A stretch of DNA of 64,000 bases from Neoscytalidium dimidiatum (taxonomy: Eukaryota; Ascomycota; Dothideomycetes; Botryosphaeriales; Botryosphaeriaceae). Below, one piece after another: positions 58,501 to 64,000 of this stretch. Position numbers and translations under genes: made by a program. Positions within the stretch are counted from its first letter, which is position 1. Each line of letters opens with the position of its first letter. The notes under the pieces were generated by a model. That model was given only the letters and a program-made list of their open reading frames with translations. It had not been told where the DNA came from and did not search any database. The DNA is taken from the NCBI GenBank assembly GCA_037367355.1, contig JAVSCG010000032.1, forward strand, positions 1-64,000. Direction: 5' to 3'.

Positions 58501-61440
58501 GTATAAGCTATAAGACTATAAGATACTTCTATTACTAGAAACGTAGTCTACGTTTAAGCCTATTTATTTCCTCTCGGAAAACGAGGCCGAAGTACTAAAA
58601 GAGTACCTCGAAATAAACCTAGAAAGAGGATATATTTAATCCTCTATATCGCCGGCTAGATACTCTATCTTATTCGTATCTAAGAAAAATAGTAAGCTCT
58701 ACCTCTATATTAACTATAGGTAACTAAACGATATTATAGTAAAAAACTAGTATTCGTTACTACGTATCGATAAATTATAGAATAGATTAAGAAAAGCTAA
58801 CTACTTTACTAAGCTAAACCTTAGAGAAGATTACTATCTCGTCTAAATAAAAGAAGGCGAAGAATAAAAAATAGCTTTCTAAATAAGATTCGAATACTAT
58901 AAGTATACGGTAATACTATTTAAGCTTACTAATATACTAGCTACGTTCTAAAGTCTAGTTAATAATATACTATAATTATACTTAGACGTATTCGTACTAG
59001 CCTATCTAGACGATATTCTAATATACTTAGAAACGCTTAAGAAATATACTAAGTACGTATATAAAGTCCTATAGACGCTAGAAAAACGTAACCTCTAGAT
59101 AGTCTCTAATAGAAGCGAATAGTATACGTAGAAAACTAAATATCTAGAGTTTATTATTACTCTAGAATATATTAGTATAGATAAAAAGAAACTAGATACG
59201 ATAAGAAACTAGCCTATACTAAAAACTATTAAAGAAGTATAATTCTTTCTTAGCTTTACTAACTTTTACCGAAAGTTTATCTTAAACTATACGAAGGTAT
59301 TAGCTTCGCTTATAGATCTAACTAAAAAGGAATATAGATTTATATAGAAAGAAAGATAATAGAATACTTTTAACTTACTAAAACGAATATTTATAGAAGT
59401 ATTAGTTTTAGAATTATTCTATTCTAATCTACCTATAACGATAGAAACCAACGTATTAAACTATATAATTAAAGTAGTCTTAAGCTAGCTAGATAAGTAA
59501 GATAGACTATATTCTATTACGTATTATTCCTAAAAGATAATAGGACTAGAAAAGAACTATAACGTCTATAATAAAGAACTTCTAGCTATTATTATAGTCT
59601 TTAAAGAGTAGAAATATTACTTTAAAGAAGCTAAATACTAGATTATAGTCTACTATAACTATAAGAATCTTTTATACTTTACTACTACGAAAGAATTAAA
59701 CCGAAGATAGATTAGATAGGCTAAAGAGCTAGCGTTCTACGATATAAAAATTATCTACTAGAAGGAATTAGAGAACGCTCGCGTAGATATATTAAGTAGA
59801 AGAGCCGACTATATAGAAGAGAAGTAAGAACTATAGCCGGTAATACTAGCGGAATAGAAAGACGGGTCTTTTATATCTAATAAACGCTAGATCTCCGCTA
59901 TATATAGTAGAAAGAAAAAGCCTAAAAAGTCGCTTACTTTAAGAAGACTACTAGCCTCGGCGATATGCCTAGAAAATAGCGAATAGAAATATAGAATTTA
60001 AAAAGCCTACACGGAAGACGTTATAGTATAAGAAATCGAAAATCTAGAAAATAACCCCCGAGTAGCTAGAGACGTAGAAGGAATAATCTTATTTTTAGGA
60101 TTAATCTACGTCCTAGTAAAACTACGAAAGAAACTCGTAAAAGATATATACGAGGCTCTAGTATATAGTTACTAAGAAATCAATAAAACGATCGAGAGAA
60201 TTACGAGAAATTACTACTTTCTAGAGCTTAGAAAGATAGTCTAGCGGATAGTTATATAATATAATCTTTATATTTAAAGTAAAATAGCGAGATATATACT
60301 CTATAAACTACTTTAGCTACTACTAGTATCTAAACGCCTTTAGTAATCTATCTCGCTAGATTTTATTACGGATCTACCTAAGTTAGAAGAACTATTTACT
60401 AGAGTTAAATATAATTTAGTACTAGTTATTATAGATAGAATAATAAAATACGCGTATTATCTATCCTATCTAAAAAAGATAAATATAGAAGATCTCGTAT
60501 ATACGTTCCTAAGAACTATTCTTAGTAACTATAAACTATTTAAAGAGCTCGTATTAGATAGAGATAGACTATTTATATTATAATTTTAGTAGACGCTTAC
60601 TAAATAACTCGAAGTAAAATATAAGCTCTTAACTACGATATACTCGTAGATAGACGAATAAATAGAACGGACTAACTAGACGCTAGAATAATATCTACGC
60701 TATTATCTTAACTATATATAGAATAACTAGATAGAATTACTACTACTAGCTTAGTTTGCGTATAATAGCTCTAAAGTATCGGCGATATAAGAATTACTAT
60801 TCTACGCTAATTACGGTTACGAGCTATCGGCCTATAAAGAACTAATACTAAGTAAATTATTAGCCTAAAAGAAAATCTTTAAAGCCGACTAGCTAAAGAT
60901 ACTCTATAAATAACTATATCTAGACTTAGAATTCGTAGCCCTATAAATAGATAAATACTATAATAAGCGGTACTAAGAGGTATTATAGCTAAAAAAAAGA
61001 GATAAAGTCTACCTTCTTAGAAAAAATATTAGAATAAGGCGACTAAATAATAAACTAGATTTTAAGAAAATAAGACTATTTAAAATTAAAGAAAAAATTA
61101 GGAAAGTTAATTTCTATCTTAAATTACCGGAGACGATACGAATATATTCTATTTTCTATATATTTCTTCTAGAACTAGTACTAAAGAACGCTAAAACCGT
61201 AATCTATATAAAAGAAATACTTCTAGAAAATCTAGACGCTAATAAAAACTAAGACTAGAAAGTAAAAAAGATCTTTAATAGCGGCTATATCGATAATTAA
61301 TTTTAATATCTTCTTAAATAGAAAGGAGAATAGAACGATATCTAGAAACTACTAGAAAACTATAATAGATATAAATAACTTATTAATAAGTTCTATTACC
61401 GAAATCTAGATCGACTAATATTACCGACTTATTAAAAATA
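55598..61440 (+). pseudogene. B2 gag-pol relic
   Basis: Plus strand, RIP stops throughout. Gag (about 55640-57000); protease with IIDSKAxGNFVDPKF (about 57670-57760); Glu-Leu repeat (58031-58163); RT (about 58560-59200) with YFTKLNLREDYYLV and [12 protein letters not shown] (near 59000); RNase H (about 59430-59720); integrase (about 60230-60980); chromodomain-like end (YLLKWKGE, about 61260-61420). The full Ty3/gypsy order is present, so B is also a chromovirus. Confidence 0.85.
58031..58163 (+). repeat. GAGCTA/AGAGCT tandem repeat in B2 pol
   Basis: Reads as Lys-Glu-Leu-Glu-Leu-Glu-type codons between protease and RT. Counterpart of 12111-12252. Confidence 0.85.
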
Positions 61441-61912
61441 AAGGACCTAAAATTAAAATTAAGAAATAGAGACTATCGTACTTAATCGACTAGCTTAGAA
61501 CTCTTAGGCGGCGTAGTAGCGAAATTAACGCTAGGTAATCTAATAGAATAGAACGGACTCGTAATAGTATTAGCTAAGACGTTATTACGTATATACTTTA
61601 TTAATCGCTTCTTCTTAATATTTTTAGAGTTAATAGAATCTCTAGTCTCGCGAGCCGCCTCTAAACGATCTAGCTCCTTAAGATTCTTAACGGTCTATAC
61701 CTTCTTAGAAATTATTAGGCTTCTACGGCGGCGTAATAGGTCTCGCTACTTACGAATATACTATAGCTAGGCTATATTTTTCTAAAAAAGATCTAGTACT
61801 ACTTACTTCTCTAACTCGGCCTTATTAATAGCACGCTTTAATTAAAAAACTACGATAGTTAATATAAAGCTTTAGAAAATAAGAAAGAGACGAATAATTA
61901 GAATTCTCTAAG
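61400..61912 (-). pseudogene. B2 antisense gene, C-terminal part
   Basis: Minus-strand counterpart of B1 about 8560-8860 (Ser/Pro-rich and coiled-coil region). The cysteine cluster would have been beyond 61912 and is lost to the LTR insertion. Confidence 0.5.
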
Positions 61913-62192
61913 TATAATAATAGGGCCTCTACTACTAGGCTTCGGAGTTACCTAGTAGATTTAGATTTATCGAAGGGTTTACCTTAAAGACGAGGAAAGA
62001 AGAGTAATAATAGAATAAGAAGTTACGTAATATAAGAGTTTAGTAGGCCTTATTACCTCTAAGTTAATATAATATTAAATTAGAACTTTAAATTTAACTA
62101 TAAGGGTCTAAATACTATTTAATAAGTATATCTATATACTAGAGGAGAGCTTATAGTAATCTAAGAATTATAGTATTAGATTAGAGTCCTAG
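61913..62192 (-). repeat. B-type LTR fragment
   Basis: Starts TATAATAATAGGGCC, orientation opposite to B2, so it is not B2's 3' LTR. It is truncated at 62192 by the next LTR. Confidence 0.75.
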
Positions 62193-62828
62193 TATAACGA
62201 CGGAGCCTCTACTACTAGGCTTCGAAGTTACCTAGTAGGTTTAGGTTTATCGAAGGGTTTACCTTAAAGACGAGGAAAGGGGAGTAATAATAAAATAAGA
62301 AGTTACGTAATATAGGAGTTTAATAGGCCTTATTACCTTTAAGTTAATATAGTATTAAATTAGAACTTTAAGTTAACTACGAGGGTCTAAAGTACTATCT
62401 AACGAGCGCGTCTATATACTCTAGTAAAGCTATAATAATTTAGGGATTAGAACGACTATTAGATTAATTATAGTATTAGATTAATCTAAGAGCTAGATTA
62501 GTACTAAGGCTTCTAATTCTAAGTAGGCCTAGTAGATTCTACGTAATCTAGGCGCTAAAGCCTCTTTTCTAGAATCCGACTTCTACTAGTACTAGCGGAC
62601 GATATTACCGCTATACTCTTATTCCGTAGTACTTACCTTTATCGGTTTTCTACTTCCTACTCGTACGGTTCTTTATTCCCTACGGGCTTTTCTATTAGAC
62701 CGTGCCTTCTTTCTAGTCGTTACGTCCGTAGGCATTCTTTTCGTACGGGCGGCCGTTACTACCTACTTTCTTATATAGGCTTACGTCCCTCGTAGCTATA
62801 AAGCCCGTATATTCTAGAGTTCGTAATA
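62193..62828 (-). repeat. B-type LTR (636 bp), 3' LTR of a truncated element
   Basis: TATAACGACGGAG...GTTCGTAATA. Followed by CTACCCCCCC, a polypurine tract on the minus strand, and about 40 bp of internal sequence. Confidence 0.82.
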
Positions 62829-62876
62829 CTACCCCCCCTTTTAGAGATCTTCGGCCCGAAGATTTATTCGTTTACT
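62829..62876 (-). mobile_element. Short 3' internal remnant of a B-like element
   Basis: Pyrimidine tract plus GATCTTCGGCCCGAAGAT, a stem-forming sequence shared with B1 (8036-8055) and 35880. Homology ends near 62876. Confidence 0.65.
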
Positions 62877-64000
62877 ATAAGGACTAGATATAAATAGGGA
62901 GTTTAAGGATAGTATAAGAGGGTCTCTATTAGATAATAGACGAATCCTTAGGAGATTCGAGAGGCCCGTTAGGCGGGACTTATATATGGAACGGCGATAA
63001 GCGAGGTTCATGCTCCAGTATAGGCCGCTAGGACATATAGGAGCCGATAGCTCCTCGTATATAAGTAGTAGGGAGTCCTATATTCGAAGTTCTTATACTA
63101 TCTCCCTCTTTTAAGAAGGCATCCTCGGCTCTAAAAGGTAAAAAACTTACTAGCTCTAGATACTATTTATAGTATTAAAACCTCCGTTAGAAGGGAAAAA
63201 GATATATACTAGAGGCGGTAAGAAAACCTCGAATTAGAAAAGATAGAGTTAACACTACTAAAGGTGCCTAGAGTACCTATAACGGCCTCGTATACTTTTC
63301 GTATAGGGCTCGCGTCCGTATCGCGGAGAGTTTATAGGCTATAACTAGCTTTTTATTATAGGTAGTATAACTAATCTTTAAGCTATAGTACCTTTTAAGT
63401 TATAAGGCGTATCCGTCTAGCGTAGTCCTCGTACTAGCGCGGGTACGCTTCGGAGCCTTATTAGCTAGTAAGCTAGCTTTATCTTAAAGAGAATAGGGCC
63501 GTATTTATACGGACTTACTTATTATACGTATAGTATACGTAGTAGTTAGTAGGTTATAGTAGGCTATTATCGGTAGTAGCTAGCTTTCGCTAGTAGCGGC
63601 TATCTACTATCTACGAGAGCTAATTTACTTATTATAGCTTATATAAATAGAGGTATTAACTACGTATACGCTTCTACTAGCGGCTAAGAATTACGCGTTA
63701 TAGGTCTTCCTTTATTAAGCTATCCTTCGCGTACGAGTTACGTACGTACCTATTACGTATAGTGGCCGGTATCGATATATTAGGAGGGTATATATATAGT
63801 TCTTCTACTCTATATTCTTCTCTCCTCTATAACCACCGTTCTTACCTATCTTTATAGCTTTCTTAGACTTCTTTAGCTCTTTTCTTAACCTTTAACCTCT
63901 TTAATATATCTACTTTCTCCCCTCTTAATACTTTAGTATCGATACGCCGTATCGTTACCGCTCGCGAGCTACCTACTTACCTCGAAGCTTAGCCTAAACT
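62877..64000. other. RIPed sequence, unassigned
   Basis: No gene, LTR pair or RNA gene recognised. About 62980-63020 keeps a few TG/CA. Near 63785-63830 a TATATATAG box is followed by a pyrimidine-rich TTCTTCTCTCCTC stretch, as at the promoter of an LTR element, but no partner terminus is in the window. Confidence 0.4.

Larger units (their letters stand above)
55311..61912 (+). mobile_element. RIPed gypsy element B2, nearly complete
   Basis: Plus-strand B element: second part of its 5' LTR (55311-55597), gag, pol and part of the antisense gene. It is cut at 61912 by another LTR before reaching a polypurine tract or its own 3' LTR. It serves as the reference for the B fragments. Confidence 0.85.

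Noticed and set aside
61913..62828. LTRs at 61913-62828 as the 3' LTR of B2
   Set aside because: They are in the opposite orientation to B2, and B2 has no polypurine tract before them. They belong to other insertions.
2658..64000. tRNA, rRNA or host protein genes in the AT-rich zones
   Set aside because: No cloverleaf, rRNA block or non-RIPed coding stretch was recognised by eye. A covariance-model scan would be decisive.

Overview
The window is a retrotransposon graveyard from a filamentous ascomycete (Pezizomycotina), with no ordinary host gene that I can recognise. Most of it (about 2.7-13.4, 20.1-45.3 and 45.7-64 kb) is AT-rich and nearly devoid of CpA and TpG. Gln and Trp codons have become TAA/TAG while the reading frames stay aligned. 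That is the footprint of repeat-induced point mutation (RIP). Three pieces are un-RIPed and therefore young: element A1 (1-2657), element A2 (13448-20123) and one isolated LTR (45325-45709).

Layout. 1-2657: 3' part of a chromovirus-type Ty3/gypsy element (A1, + strand) with its 3' LTR. 2658-3110: a slice of family B pol. 3110-6850: RIPed sequence, mostly unassigned. 6850-7524, 21858-24372 and 30939-~35200: one old gypsy element (family E, - strand), split by two later insertions. 7525-21857: element B1 (- strand, TSD TATTC), itself holding the full-length young element A2 (- strand, TSD ACTAC). 24373-30938: full-length RIPed A3 (- strand, TSD CTATT). 35440-36118: LTR and 3' end of a B-like element. 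36119-38737: 5' half of A4 (+). 38738-44725: Tad-like LINE (- strand), less heavily RIPed. 44726-46245: an A fragment, the young LTR and a B fragment. 46246-55310: two inverted copies of a B-related LTR (C-alpha, C-beta), C-alpha being interrupted by a chimeric A'/A element (46956-53886). 55311-61912: B2 (+). 61913-62876: stacked LTRs. 62877-64000: unassigned.

Three things stand out. (1) Elements of families A, A' and B carry an antisense gene between the pol 3' end and the 3' LTR. It encodes a Cys-rich, Zn2Cys6-like cluster followed, in A and A', by a coiled coil. In A2 it contains a 48-nt GTAAGT...CTAG intron whose removal restores homology to the intronless version in A1. (2) Target-site duplications that do not match at their own element match perfectly when exchanged between inverted LTR pairs. 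This reveals two LTR-mediated inversions, one of about 42.7 kb (2658-45324) and one of 693 bp (53902-54594). (3) A and A' elements have nearly identical pol and R-U5 but unrelated U3 plus antisense-gene modules, and one chimeric element carries 15 bp of another element's flanking DNA.

How the parts work together: each gypsy element encodes Gag, protease, RT/RNase H, integrase and a chromodomain in sense from the LTR promoter. The antisense gene would have to be driven from the 3' untranslated/U3 side. All elements seen are probably disabled, by RIP or, in the young copies, by small indels, some of which may be sequencing errors.
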